Below are positions 11,385-22,886 of a stretch of 64,000 nucleotides of DNA, one piece after another; the stretch's first letter is position 1; each line of letters starts with the position of its first letter. The stretch is from Amorphophallus konjac. Its lineage: Eukaryota; Streptophyta; Magnoliopsida; Alismatales; Araceae. The notes beneath the pieces were generated by a model. The model ran no database searches and was not told where the DNA came from. It saw only the letters and a program-made list of their open reading frames with translations. The DNA lies in NCBI GenBank assembly GCA_022559845.1, contig CM040124.1:68161491-68225490 (forward strand), written 5' to 3'. The translations under genes were made by a program, and so were the position numbers.

Positions 11385-12560
11385 TCATGGAAGGCTAGAT
11401 GTCTCTCATTGGGTGGATGGATAACTCTGCTAAATTCAGTGTTGTCTTCTTTACGACATCATTTCTTATCTATATTTCTCTTCCCACAAACTGTCCTGCA
11501 ATTGGACCATATATACACGGAATTCCTTTGGGGTGACAATAATAAGGAGAAAAGACCAATTCCTCTCCTTAAGTGGGATGTAGTTTTCAGACCTTTGAAA
11601 CATGGGGGTTGAGTTAAGAATTTACAAAAAATATTGCTTGGCTGGGCAAGTGGTTATGGGAGCTTTTTTCTGATAATCCTTTTTTGTGGAAACATGTTAT
11701 TCAAATTAAGCACTACAAGGCCACTTCTAAGTTTTAACTTTGGCTTGGAAATCAGACAGTCCTTTCTCCCATGTGGAAAGGGATTCTCAAAGCAGGGGAT
11801 TGGGTGGAAAAAAGTTTGGTTATCAAGATTGGAAATGGGCAAGATACATCGTTTTGGTGGGGAAAGTGGGCAAGGAGGTTTCAAGATGAAGGATAAATTT
11901 CCCAACATCTTTAATTTCGTGATATACAATTGGCAAATGGTCAGTGATTGCTATGTTATTAACAACATACTAGGAGATTACTATTCAGCGAAATTTGAAG
12001 GATAATGAAATTGATGAATTTGTTGCTAGTGAGCATGTTGAAATCCATACATATTAATGTATCTTGTAAGGATTCAGTTACTTGGACGAAAAATGGGGCA
12101 TCTTCGCTGTGAAATCTTTATATCAGCTCATTCTTGGGCACAGGCAGTGCTTCCCTTTGGCCGAATCTGGAAGGTGAAGGCACCACTTAGGCACTTACAT
12201 TAAAGGCTTTTATGTGGCTTTTGTCTCACTGGCAAATTGCCACTTAGGTGTATCGCAGAAAAATGGACTCGTAACTGTGACATTCAGTATGTGTTCTCTG
12301 CTCCCAGCATCCCGAAACATTGGATCACCTTTGTTCCGGTGTCCCCTTAGTCAGCAAGTTTGGTCTGTCATTGGAAGTCTCACTGGTTTAAACCTGGCCT
12401 TCATTACAGTTGAAGGCATCTGGGCATACGCTCGGGATTTGAGGAAGCAACAGTTGCCATTTACTAGTCTCAAGATTTATTCCCCAATTCCTTATGCAGG
12501 GTGTTGGAGCATTTGGAGGCAATGCAACGACGGAATATTTTGGGGAAGTACAGCATACTT
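11385..12560 (+). pseudogene. L1-type LINE ORF2 3' fragment (RT end and zf-RVT)
   Basis: Recognisable blocks in order: KARCLSLGGWITLLNSVLSS (about 11390-11445); IYTEFLWGD, LLKWDVVFRPLKHGG (to 11612); after a frameshift, LLGKWLWELFSDNPFLWKHV (11635-11695) and GNGQDTSFWWGKWARRF (about 11830-11885); then WTKNGAFSVKSLYQLILG (12083-12137); and FSQQVWSVIGSLTGLNL in the zinc-knuckle region near 12350-12400. ORF2 of plant L1 elements carries endonuclease and reverse transcriptase for target-primed insertion; only the C-terminal third is present. Several frameshifts and stops. No poly-A tail is obvious at the end. Confidence 0.87.
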
Positions 12561-14554
12561 GTAGAATATATGCTCGAAGCCACTTTATTTACTTTATTTC
12601 TGGTCTAGGTTTCTTCTTCAGGTCACTGCTATGTCGTGGAAAGGGTGCAGTCAATTCTCTGTAATTGTCATTTATTCGTTAATGTTTTGTTAATATTGGT
12701 GGTGGAGGAAACTCTTCTCTGCACCATTTGGTCATATTGCCTCTGTTTGCAATAAAATTAGTGGTCCAAACCATGCTTTAATGAAAAGAAAAAAGAAAGG
12801 AAAATGAATTGCCACTTCTATGTAATTGGCTCAAATTAGTGATAGCATGTTGCCTTAGCATGATGTTATTTGTATTGTAGCTTCAAATGCAATGAAGTTG
12901 ATCCCAATTTTTAGCGATATACCCTTGTCCTTTCCAAAAGTTTAACTTAATTCTAAAAGCTAACCTAAATGTCTTTAATGGCTTTAAATTGATTAAACAA
13001 TTCAATATTATCAGTTATATTCAGTAATAGAATGGTGCCCTAGCATAATTTTTGGGAACCGGTGCTCTCAAATTTTACAACATTTTATCCGAAAATTGCA
13101 AAACCATATTACAAAAAGTTCTAGTTCTACATTATAGACTGGAGCTCGTCTACTCTGAGGAATCACTGATTTTCTTCACTTTATATTTTTAACATTTTAA
13201 AATATTGTTTGACATTTTTAAGTTTCTTATACTTTGTGTTAAAATTGGATTGCTTTGGGAAAACTTCTTTAAGTCAGCCATTCTTGAAATCATTCGCATA
13301 CTAGGGAGCTTTGGGTGAAAGCACTTATCACCATGGACAGGGAACCTAGTCTTCCCTTGGATTACTTAGTGTCCCACAGAGGGGTCCATTTTCAAGATCC
13401 AGGTGGTAGAAGTGTCTAGGAAGGGGACAGATATGGCACTAAAGATGAGATACTCTTCTGCTTGGCATAGTGATAGAGGATGGTGGCAGTCCTAGCTCAT
13501 TAATGGTCGTGGAACCCTGGTGGATAGAGGTTGTCAGAGAGAGGAAGATGAATGGTTTGGGGAAGGTACCTTCATTTGAGGGTGGTTCAAGGCAGTGGAG
13601 GTGGAGCACTTTGGGGGGGGGGGAGATTGCAAATCTTTTGCAAAATCCATCCAGATTTCAAATTTTGAAGTAGGATCTACTAAATGGCATTTGGGTCTGG
13701 CACGGGTTACATCCAGGCTGTCACGATTGTGGGGGACCCTGAATCAAGGAGGGCCTTGTGTCTGCTGACTCATACTACAGGAATCTATACATGAAGTCAT
13801 ATTCCCCTTGGAAGACTGTGGCTGCTGCTGGCGGGAATTCTTCTCCACATTGGCTTTCATTTTATAGCCTGGAGCTTTCAACAATTGTCCATGAGGTGGC
13901 TCAGTGGATCATCCTTCATCTTTTAGGTGAGGGCAGAGGGGATAGGTGGTTCAGGCATCCATTAGCCTATCACCTTTGCTTTGTGACCGGACATGACAGG
14001 TGGGGGTTGCCCTGGATGAGGTTCCAACAGCAAAGGTTAGCTAAGTTGGGGGTCTACAGTCATCTTGTGGATGTAGGCTCCTCCTTATTGGAAGAGGCGG
14101 CACAGTACCAGTGATACACCCTGTTGACCTTGCCGCTGTTGGCAACCTTACCTCTCCAACTTCTAAAAGAGGTACAGGTTCTGGAGATGGATCTTTGTTT
14201 TTTTTTTTAAGTGGATGGTACCACTGTTGTTTTAAATGGAAAAAATGGGATATACAAGTATAGTCATAAAGCACATCAAAAATTCCTATACAAAGGGCCG
14301 CACAAAGTTAGTGTGGAAAACTCTTAACCCCCAACAAAACAAAAAGAGGAGTTGAGGGAATTCACATTACAAGGAGTTCAGCCCACTCCCTCGCTCTTTC
14401 ACATACAAAGGAGACAACTGACTCTACAACTCTCTGACTCCTTCCTGAAGATCCGATTATTGTGTTCCCCCCATAACGACCATAGGGTGGCATGGAGAAT
14501 GAGCCACCAAACGGCCTAGTCTCCTCTTAGGTGGTGCACTTGGCTATGCCGTCC
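12561..14554. other. unassigned intergenic stretch
   Basis: AT-rich to 13300, then more GC-rich with a nine-base G-run near 13614. Open frames at 13470-13673 and 13758-14114 (118 codons, plus strand) show no family I recognise, no clear Kozak context and no splice signals. I treat them as chance frames or worn LINE ORF1. Confidence 0.35.
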
Positions 14555-14562
14555 GAATCTAG
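14555..14562. repeat. 8-bp target site duplication, left (gaatctag)
   Basis: Directly precedes the TAGGCCTG end of the small hAT element. The identical octamer follows its other end at 15188-15195. Eight bases is the hAT-typical length. Confidence 0.88.
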
Positions 14563-15187
14563 TAGGCCTGGCAATTATCTGTTTAAAATTCGAACCGAAT
14601 TTGAATTCGTATTCGTTTAATCGAATAATTATCCGAATAAAATATCCGACGGATAATTTAATCGGATATCTGATTATTAATTGGATACGAATTCGGATAT
14701 CGAGATATCCGTGTTGGATATTATCTGACCGAATATGAATCCTTAGATAAAAATCTAAGGACACGCATATTCTATATATAATTAACTTAAATCTTAATAT
14801 ATTGTTTGATTACTCTTTTTTATCCTTTTTTTGTCTCAAAATATAATTTAAAAATACGAAATCCACTTACACCGATTTAGTAAGTTATCTTTTATTTTTT
14901 AGGATGAAGTCTAATCTTTTGATAACATCTCCCAAAATAAAAATAACTTCCACTCTTTCTTTTTTTTGAGAAAACAACATACTATGCTCTCACACGACTC
15001 ACCTCTAAGTAAGCCTAGCTATTATCCATTTAAAATTCGAACCAAATTCGAATTCGTATTAATCCGATAATTATTCGAATAAAGTATCCGACAGATAATT
15101 TGATTATTAATCGGATAATTCGATTATTAATCGAATACGAATTCGGATCACACTATTCGCTCCGTATCCGATCCGTTTACAGGTCTA
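14563..15187. mobile_element. non-autonomous hAT element, 625 bp
   Basis: Terminal inverted repeats TAGGCCTG at 14563 and TAGACCTG (read on the minus strand from 15187), flanked by the octamer gaatctag on both sides. Both subterminal regions are filled with ATTCG, CGAAT, ATCCGA and CGGAT words in both orientations, typical binding-site-like subterminal repeats of hAT elements. It has no coding capacity: the 82-codon minus-strand frame is composed of the repeats. An internal worn copy of the left end begins near 15010 (taagcctagctattatcc), so about 100 bp of the terminus appear twice in the same direction. Movement would need a transposase in trans, possibly one related to the hAT at 294-3625, but TIR similarity cannot be tested here. 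Confidence 0.88.
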
Positions 15188-15195
15188 GAATCTAG
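15188..15195. repeat. 8-bp target site duplication, right (gaatctag)
   Basis: Matches 14555-14562 exactly and starts right after the inverted terminal repeat, confirming the element boundaries. Confidence 0.88.
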
Positions 15196-17559
15196 TGTGT
15201 TGGAGCCAACAGATCTTCCTTTTTAAATTATTTTTTTTGTGTGTATGTGTTTTGCGGAGGTAGGGGGGAGATTGATTCACTGATTTGTCAGGAGAGACAT
15301 GCTTGGCGGCAGCGATATCCAACTTTGTTCGGGAGAATGGGGAATCAGTGGATTCGATCTTGAAACAGCTTTGAGAGGAGTTGAAGGATGATAATAAGCC
15401 CAGTTCTTCTTTGCCCCTTCCGGACTGGTTTGTTTTATTTCTGGTTAAATGGCAAATATTCTGGTGTTGAGCTCATAATATGAAACTGTTATGTGGTGGA
15501 AGGGAGCTTATGCTAATTTCATGAAGAGCCAAAGATCCCAGCGGTGGAAGACCGGGGTTAGAAAAAAGAGTATTGTCATATTAAATGGAATCCCTTCTTG
15601 TGGGGACTGGGAGTAGCCAATGGAAAGGATTTGGGTTTTGTTACAACACTGGGTAATTGTAAAGGGGCTGGGTTTGGCCGCCCAGGGTGTTATAAGGTCT
15701 TAATTTTGCAACCATTTTTGTCATTTTGAACACAGGATTCTATCCACTTTCGAGAATAAAAGATCACTTTCAAGAATAAAGGATAATAATGGAGAAAAAC
15801 AAAAAGGTTTACCAGATGAATGTGAAATGTGCACAATGGCTGTCTTGATATGTGCGGCTTGAATTGGCTTATGTATTGATGATTCTGAGTATCGAGATAA
15901 TGATAATTCTGACTATAAATTAGTGCAGATGTGTTATCTTTGACCGTGTATTAACCTTCGTTTTTGTTATTCATTAATTCCTATCTTGTACATTGGTGCA
16001 TATGGAGTCAACTTGGTATGTTTCTGACCAACCTGTTGACAACCTATTATCCTGTCCAAAAACATTAATCTTCATGGTACATGCTCCCCTCCAACAAAAC
16101 CCCAACACACACAGACACAATATAAAAAACATGCTTGATTTTTCTTCTCCACCTTTCCAACCAAGATCTCAAAAGAAACCAGGTGAAGGGACGCGTTAGA
16201 TAGGTGACCAATCTTTTGTAATCGTGTCACTCGTGTTGTCTTGTTAAATGGGAAAGCATGTAAGCCAAGAAGTTGTGGACCTTGGATTAGTTTTCTCCTA
16301 AAGCAACCTTGGATCATCATTTTCTTTCACGAGGAAGTTTTTTTGAAAGAGTGGATTATATCATCAATTTTTATTGATAAATAATAATTAGAAGCAGTAC
16401 AATCAAAATAAGTTGAGTAGAGATCTGTCACCCACAACCTTCACTAATAATTAGGGACTTCAATCAGAAAATGCTTACACAACAACTATCGAGACTCAGT
16501 CTTGGAAAAAGAAAACGACTACCAAGACAACAGTGACTTCACCAACAAAACCAAACCCCCTCAAGATGCAGACTGCGTTCTTGTCGTTCATGTGGCTGGC
16601 ACCAATTTATAGAAGACATCACTGTTGTAATCCTTAAAAAAGATTATTAAGCTCCCTTATTTGCCCTCGGCAAGATTTCGCAGAAAATGCACTTGTTTCT
16701 CATTTACAAAGAAGATGCTTGTATTCTGTAGCAACAATGGCTGTTCACATGTTTCTCTTCTCGTCATCATACCTCATAGATGCAAAGACCTCTACAACAA
16801 AATTGTGGCACTTTGGAATTTTTTTACTTTTGTAATTCATCTATGAATTACCAAGTGGGAGTATGATCCTAGGGAGCCGGCTTTTCTGTTCTTCTCTTTG
16901 AGGCATGACCTGACATATTATATGTTTTGTTGCAGGAAATAGCACTTGAATGTCAGTGCGAGGGATTACATATTTGCAGACATGTACGTTGTTCTCCAAG
17001 TTCGTGACTTTTGGAATAAAATCTATGGCGTCATGGTTCCAAGGACCATGATGAGCATTAGACTTGTAATGCAGTTGAGTCGTACTTTTTCTAGTGTTTA
17101 TCTGGTTGGATTATTGATGCTTCTTTGGACAAAGTGTAGTGCAACGTGAAAAGGTTTGTCATGTATGTAATGTAATTGAGGATCATGAAAAATTTCTTCT
17201 CTTCCACTTTGTCAACCTTGTTGAAAGCTTCACGTTATAATTTTTTTAGTATATCCTACTGAATTTTATTTTCAAATATATGATATCAATATTGTAAGTG
17301 CAAGGAACGAACATGTTCACTTTTTTTTTTTTTTTTTGGGTGCAATTGACATTCAGCATATATGTTATACTCTTGACAACTATGGCTAGCAATGGGCTAA
17401 CAAAAGTAGGTATAGATCTTAACTAACCTTGCTTAAGATATTTTTGTCATGGAGTGTCTTTTTTATGTTTTTCTTTTCAAGTTCATAACCTGTAACATTA
17501 TCTAACCGAGGGCAGATGAAGCTTAAAACTATTTGGAGAGGGGAAAATTCACAGCTCAT
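15196..17559. other. unassigned stretch with a poly-T tract
   Basis: No domain recognised. A T-rich run at about 17318-17338 could be the reversed poly-A tail of a minus-strand retroposon. A possible 3' splice site (ttgttgcag) at about 16928-16936 precedes a 67-codon frame at 16946-17149, but codon content and lack of any known motif make this too weak for a gene. The rest, including 15250-15560 and 16000-16330, shows nothing I can support. Confidence 0.3.
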
Positions 17560-18380
17560 TGTTTAACGGCTCTAAGGCTCATAAAGGCTCGTTCGGCCTA
17601 GTAAGTGATAGTCTAGCTCCACATCGAAGACCTATTTACTATAGGACCGAAGGTCAAAGGTCTAAAAGAGAGTCATCTAGTCTCAGCGATGTCGTTCATG
17701 CGAAGTACTTTCTTATGCTTGGGAGGAATTTTGACGCACTATCGATCTGAGCCAGTAGAAGGTCGTTGAGTCACTCTCTCGGGGACGCCCGGGACCAAAA
17801 AAGTATGTTATAAGTTCGGACTTCAGGATGGGAATATATCTTATCCATAGATTGGTCGATCCATCATCGGGATCCCCACCTTTCTTATGGCCCAGAGTGG
17901 ATCCCCTACGGTTGGACATTTATCTCTTATAATTAAATGTGAATTTCATACTAACGCCCGAGAATAGGAAGTCTATGAGAGGATAAGGGGAGAGTAAGAG
18001 TCTTACAACGGTAAGAGTCCACACCATGGACGTAACACCTTCGCCTAACACCCCCTTAAGATTCTCGCTACTCCAGAGAGGGAGTCTGTAATTATTTAAT
18101 TCTAGGGATCCCCTCCGAAAAGGTAAGCTCTAATCCTAACCTCCTCAATTGGTGGACAGTATTCTCGTACCCCCAACCTTCCTCGCCTCCTTTTGCACCT
18201 TGTTATTTCGCACAGTGACTTTAAGAATCAGAGGGTTTTCTCTGGGATTACAATCCCAGGCCCCCTGATTGCTTGTCTTGCCTTTTGTAGCAATCTTTCT
18301 TGAGGTGGCTTTGAACAATTGATGTGGGAGTCACGTTGTCTCCGACAGTTTACAATGTGGTACGAGATCTCGTCTCTTCA
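17560..18380 (+). repeat. probable 5' LTR of the Tat-like element
   Basis: The end (…ctcttca at 18380) lies two bases before a primer-binding site. A start at about 17560 (tgtttaacgg) is a guess from the TG rule. Content is non-coding with reading-frame-breaking stops throughout. No second copy in the window is available to fix its borders. Confidence 0.5.
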
Positions 18381-18382
18381 TC

Positions 18383-18400
18383 TGGCGCCGTTTGTGAGAA
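18383..18400 (+). promoter_or_regulatory. primer-binding site of the Tat-like element
   Basis: TGGCGCCGTTTGTGAGAA. The first ten bases match the complement of the 3' end of plant tRNA-Asp as I remember it (TGGCGCCGTT…), the primer commonly seen in plant gypsy elements. Placed directly after an LTR-like end and 19 bases before a gag ATG. Confidence 0.65.
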
Positions 18401-18418
18401 ACCGATCAAGAAGCCAAT

Positions 18419-19075
18419 ATGGTGCGTAGGAGTAGCAGTAGGAGGTTGACTAGCGATAAGGGGAAGGTGTAGACAGTCAGCAACCAGGAGCCCACGCCGT
18501 CCCACTCGTTAACCTGCCGCACTTCGGGTGCTCAAACCGACGCCCCTCCCCCACCGCCAACCCAGGGGGGATAGCTCGCCGTGGTGGATCTTGAGGCCTT
18601 CTGTTCCCCCAGTGCCAAATTGGATGTCCTTGTCGATCTGATGAGGGCCTAGGTGACCAGGGAGGAATGCTCTCAGTAATTGCCCTCGGACCCCCCTCGA
18701 GTTGAAGTCTCTCGGCGAACGACAGGAGGCCGATTTATTATAGAAGCGCATGTGGACGTCAAAAAAAGAAAGAGAAGAAGAATAGAAGAAAAGGAATGTT
18801 CGTGCGGCACGGACGTCTCGACATCTCAAGAGCAAGTCGAAGACGGGAAGGCCGAATAAATTCCATACCTCCTCCAAGCAGGATGAATATATCCCCGGTG
18901 CTCCGTCACCCAACAAAGAAGCCCCTCGGGCAGAAGGGACAGCCCCGGCTCCCCAGTCGGCAGTGCCGAAGGCCGAATCAAAAGAAACTCGGGAATTCGA
19001 ACGCATGTTCGGCATGCACCGGAAATCACTCAAAGCCCTGAACCGGGACTCGGAGGCTCACAACTAAAGCAACAC
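18419..19075 (+). pseudogene. Tat-like gag N-terminal piece
   Basis: ATG at 18419 reads MVRRSSSRRLTSDKGKV and then meets a stop. Further in-frame stops follow at several places (for example near 18570 and 18650). Later stretches such as EFERMFGMHRKSLKALN (about 18990-19040) have the charged, helical look of a Tat gag N-terminus. It breaks off where an array of CCGGCGCGCC words begins. The gag core resumes at 32640 beyond the inserted elements. Identity as gag rests on position after the primer-binding site more than on motif matches. Confidence 0.5.
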
Positions 19076-19121
19076 GGGAGGGCAAGCGTCCGGCCGAATC
19101 GTCGCTAAGCTTGGAGGAAAC

Positions 19122-19345
19122 CCTTCGACACTTAAACTGGCACGACCGTGCCTACATTGCCCTAAACCGGCACGCCCCTCCCTTGGCCATCAAACCGACG
19201 CGCCCCTATGGACCACTTAAACCGGCGCGCCCCTCTAAGGGGCCTTAAATCGGCGCGCCCCTCCTTCCCTTGTTAAACCGGCGCGCTCCTCTTTTGGTCC
19301 TAAACCTGCGCGCTCACCCCCCGCGCCGTTTTAACCAAGGGTGCC
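19122..19345. repeat. array of CCGGCGCGCC words
   Basis: About eight variants of the phrase taaaccggcgcgcccct within 220 bp, separated by short unlike spacers. The core GGCGCGCC is a perfect palindrome. A second cluster lies at 20735-20990 in the same LTR-like block, partly inverted in sense (gccggattaacc). Confidence 0.85.
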
Positions 19346-19654
19346 GTCCCATCTTCAGTCTGATCCCCTGTTTTCGGATGTGAACAAAGAGAACTTACCT
19401 GAAATGGCCGAACAGCCTGCACCTGACCGGCGTGCAACTGCCTGAGCCCTTCTTGCTCCCAGGAATGGAAGGCTTCGATCCCTGCACCGAACGTCGCTTC
19501 TTCGTTGGTCACCGTCGGCCAATCTCGTGGAGGCAGCTTGCCTACTCTATCAACCCCTCCACCTACAGGCCACTCGAGAGCTTCAGGCACGGAGAGGACG
19601 AGAAGAATGGAATGAAAGGGAAGGGGGATTCAGAAACTTCTTCCCCCACCTCCA

Positions 19655-19661
19655 TATATAT
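19655..19661 (+). promoter_or_regulatory. candidate TATA box of the LTR-like block
   Basis: tatatat within ctccatatatatgacaaaccc, followed by GC-rich leader-like DNA, and 300 bp upstream of the aataaa repeats. Supported by context only. Confidence 0.4.
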
Positions 19662-19912
19662 GACAAACCCGTCAGAAGAGAGAAGGGGCTGGCTGTTGGG
19701 TGGCTGGGCGGTTGGTCAGAGGCGAGAGCTTCTGAGAAGAGGAGCCCAGCGGAAGAGAAGAAAGGCTTCATCCCCGCGCCGGAGAGGTGAGGTGAAGAGA
19801 GGGGAGTGAGAGTGAGAGGTGAGTCGGAGGGGAAAGAGCCTGTGCTCTCTTCCCCTCCTCTGTCGATGTATTCTCTCCCCCTGCAATGTATTTCATTTTT
19901 ATCTCCGGATGA

Positions 19913-20048
19913 ACCTCCTCTGCGTTAAAAACCTTCCCCCGTTTGTGTGGATGAATAAAAAGAAATGTCCTTTTGCGAGCTCCTCCTCTACGTTAAAAAC
20001 CTTCCCCCGTTTGTGTGGATGAATAAAAAGAAATGTCCTTTTGCGAGC
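19913..20048. repeat. 68-bp tandem duplication containing aataaa
   Basis: The phrase gcgttaaaaaccttcccccg through ctttttgcgagct-type sequence is present twice, 68 bp apart, with one clear mismatch (tgcgtt versus tacgtt). Each copy carries gaataaaaag, a polyadenylation-signal-like word, so the repeat may be the R-region end of an LTR. Confidence 0.88.
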
Positions 20049-20734
20049 TTCATGTTCTTTGTTTAGCCTCTGCCTCCCTTCTTCACTTTCTATTCATCCA
20101 GGGTCTTTGAAGCCTGCCTCTCCATGGCATGGCCTTCAAAGGAATCCACATGATGGATGAACATTCATAGCCCTCTTGTGGCATACATTCGTCCCGTTCA
20201 TGAAACCATCGCCCATGAGTTGCTAGAACCCCTTGAAGGCCAGTCCTCGGGACTTCTGCGTTCGACTATGGGACACCGGACCGCTGCTAGGCCACTCCGA
20301 GTTTTTGGGATCGTCCCGGAGTACTCCGTTTGACAATCCCTTATTTCGCCCCAGCAAATCGCAGTCCGGGGGAGGTGCTGCCTAATTTTTGCCAGGTGAA
20401 GAACCCATGAGAACAAACGAATCAAACTAAACTCTCCGAGGGCCAGAGCTGCATGTGCTTGAAGCCTCTGAATCAAACTGAACCTCTGAACAAACCAGGC
20501 TCCTTCATGTCTGAAACCCTGGACCCTTGAGTTCCTGCAACGAACTCCTCTGAACAAAACACTTGAATCTTCATGCTAAGTCACCCTAACAAACGGTTAA
20601 AATATCTAAACTTTCTCTCTACAAATTTAATCCACCAATTGGGTGAACAAACTAATTAACTAATCAGCTTGCAGGTGAAGGAAAGAAGAAAAAGAAGCGA
20701 GAAGAATCAAAGAAAATCTCCTGAGAGCTATTCC

Positions 20735-20990
20735 GGCGCGCCCCTAAACCGGCGCACCATTTTCCAGTGCGCCCCCCACGGCGTCGCTTTAGCACTACAC
20801 TCAAAAACCATTCTAACCCCAGGGGCCCTAAACCGGCGCGGTCTGGGCGTGCCGGATTAGCTTCAATGGGCACGCCGGATTAACCTTCTATGTGCGTGCC
20901 GGATTAACCTTCCGAAGGGCGCGCCATTTTAGCCACTTCTTTCACCCTCGCGCGCCGTTTTAGCCACTTCTTTCACCTTCACATGCCGTA
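20735..20990. repeat. second array of GGCGCGCC / GTGCCGGATTA words
   Basis: Variants include ccggcgcgcccctaaaccgg, aaccggcgcggtctgg, gtgccggattaacctt (three times) and gcgcgccattttagccactt (twice). It mirrors the array at 19122-19345 and lies downstream of the candidate TATA box. Confidence 0.8.
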
Positions 20991-21114
20991 CAGCCCCTGT
21001 TATAATCGAATTTTGTTCCGGGGGATCCGCCCCCGGAAACCCCCGTAAGGGGCGCTGCCCCCTTTGACCCCCGCGACCTGATCGCGCAGGTCGATAGTTC
21101 ATCAGCTTGACCCA

Positions 21115-21182
21115 CCTCTACTGGGATCCAATCCCGTACCCACATTAAACTTGCCGTACCTACAGCAGACATCCGTATGTCT
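21115..21182. repeat. first half of a degenerate repeat unit split by the copia insertion
   Basis: Reads tgggatccaatcccg, cattaaacttgccgta, cagacat. The other half resumes at 31775 (gcttcaaatgcggactcttg, gaccgacat). Complete copies of the same unit follow at about 31852-32000 and 32137-32275, so the unit was intact before the copia jumped in. Confidence 0.8.
21178..21182. repeat. 5-bp target site duplication of the copia, left (tgtct)
   Basis: Immediately before the 5' LTR (TGTTGTG…). The same pentamer follows the 3' LTR at 31770-31774. Confidence 0.93.
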
Positions 21183-22859
21183 TGTTGTGCCCCTATGGTC
21201 ATTTGAGTTCACTTGGGTAATTCGACATCATCCTACGGTCATTTGAGTTCTGTCGTATTCTTAGTTTTGATAATGGCTAAACACTATTAGTCATTGATAT
21301 TTCCCACTCTCATGTGACTGACATACGTGATGGTTTGTTCATGACAGGTACGCCATTACATGGACAAAGAATTCAGTGAAGTCGGCAAAAGTGAAAGCTC
21401 ATTGATCGCGCCCAAGCAAGGATGCGAAAACAAGCACAAGTCGACACGCGATATTCGGCTCGTCATCCATATAAGGTCAATGCACAAAGAAGCATAGCCA
21501 AGAGAATCCAAGGCCATAAACTCCGTTGATATCTTTTAGACTATCAAGGGAGATGCCACCGACATGCACGGGCTGCTAATGGAGTTAAACGACGGAGCTA
21601 GAACGGAAATTGGACCGACCCGAGATAAGTCGGGTTCTGCCCAGCTGGCGGTCGACCACCAGCACAAGGGAGGTCGACCGCCCCATCCAGGGAATCCCAG
21701 GCCGAAGATGTTTCAGTAGCGGTCGATCGCCAGCCAGTGGCGGTCGACCGGACATCCCAGGGGCCATTCGTCTACAGCATTTCACAGTAGCGGTCGACCA
21801 CCAGGAGCTGCAGGTCGACCGTCAGCCCCGAGCCTTCAATGTTGACTTTGTTTCCAACTTCGAAAAGGGCCATTCAACATGGATTTCTTTAATCCAAAAG
21901 TCACCTAATCACCCACAAATTGTGGATCTGGTCTGAGGCTTGTCTATAGACCATTCAAGGTCTATAAAACCAATACAAGAGGGTTGGAAACCCCAATGCT
22001 TCAAGGCTTCAAGGGAGATCAAGGGAGCTCATTTTCGAGGCACTGTAGCACCTCCGTGAACAGTGTTTCGGGAAGGAGTTCTTCATCCATTCCAAGGCAT
22101 TCAAGTCCAGATCTGAAGTCATCTCAACCTTCAAGGAAGAAGAAGGAATCAAGGCTCTCAAGGGTGATCTAAGCTGCATCCTACATCTTCTACATCCTCT
22201 TCATCGACTCAAGAAGATCAAAAGGAAGATTGAAGCTACATCCATCGTCTTCTTCATCAACTAGAAGAGGTTCAAGGAAGATCATCCTGCAAGAAAGAAG
22301 ACACCGTCAAAGCATCCGATTCAAGCTTCTGCAACTCAGACAAGATTCTTTTCTTTGAGCATACTCTATATCTTGTTTGAGTGATTTCATATTTGTTCTC
22401 TTTTTCATTTCATACAAACAATTGAATCTGAGAATCGTCCCTACCGGTGGTTAGTAGGAAGGCAATCGGAGGTTGTCCGATCTACGTTGTTGACGTCCCT
22501 ACCAGGTGGTTAGTAGGAAGGCAATCGGTGATCTTTCCGATTTGCGGTTCAGTGCGTGGCACTAGTGGAGCCTCACCGGATTTGGTGAGGGGTGGACGTA
22601 GGACTGGGGATTCAGTCCGAACCATCTTAAAATCTCATGTGTTGTGGTTTGTTTGTGTGATTGTTTCATTCTAAATGCATTCTTAGGTTCGAATCGATAT
22701 ATTAGTAATCATCTTGCTAAGCAAATCGTTGTGTCCTTCGTTTAGCTAGTTATATTCCGCTGCAATTTATTTCATCTAGCTATATAGAGGGTTACATTGC
22801 GAAAAGAGGGGCAGATCTATTCACCCCTCCCCTCTAGATCCGCTGTCCACTACACAACA
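21183..22859 (+). repeat. 5' LTR of the copia (1,677 bp)
   Basis: Starts TGTTGTG and ends ACAACA. It has a TATA-like tctataaaac at 21961-21970. It contains six GGTCGACC-type palindromic words at 21645-21825 upstream of that TATA, and a tandem pair (ccctaccggtggttagtagg and ccctaccaggtggttagtag) at 22439-22530. It is 30 bp longer than the 3' LTR owing to short indels in the palindrome region (near 21725) and near 22015. Confidence 0.95.
21963..21969 (+). promoter_or_regulatory. TATA box of the copia 5' LTR
   Basis: tataaaa, about 780 bp into the LTR and followed by short-spacer leader sequence. The same word occurs in the 3' LTR near 30883. It is the only good TATA match in the mid-LTR. Confidence 0.65.
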
Positions 22860-22861
22860 AG

Positions 22862-22873
22862 TGGTATCAGAGC
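22862..22873 (+). promoter_or_regulatory. copia primer-binding site (initiator tRNA-Met)
   Basis: TGGTATCAGAGC, the standard plant initiator-methionine tRNA complement, two bases after the 5' LTR. Confidence 0.97.
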
Positions 22874-22886
22874 CTAATCTCTCATT

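Larger units (their letters stand above)
19076..21182 (+). repeat. unassigned LTR-like block (left part)
   Basis: Has the parts of an LTR on the plus strand: a TATA-like tccatatatatgac at about 19651-19664 and repeated aataaa signals at 19953-20030, with no protein domain. Its right part continues after the copia at 31775 to about 32640, because a repeat unit is split exactly by the copia. I could not find TG/CA ends with a target duplication, so its class and limits are open. It sits inside the gag region of the Tat-like element. Confidence 0.4.

Noticed and set aside
14516..14764. 82-codon minus-strand frame
   Set aside because: Made of hAT subterminal repeats and crosses the element's border and target duplication.
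16946..17149. host gene exon after a splice-acceptor-like ttgttgcag
   Set aside because: No recognisable domain, short, several competing frames and no partner exons identified.
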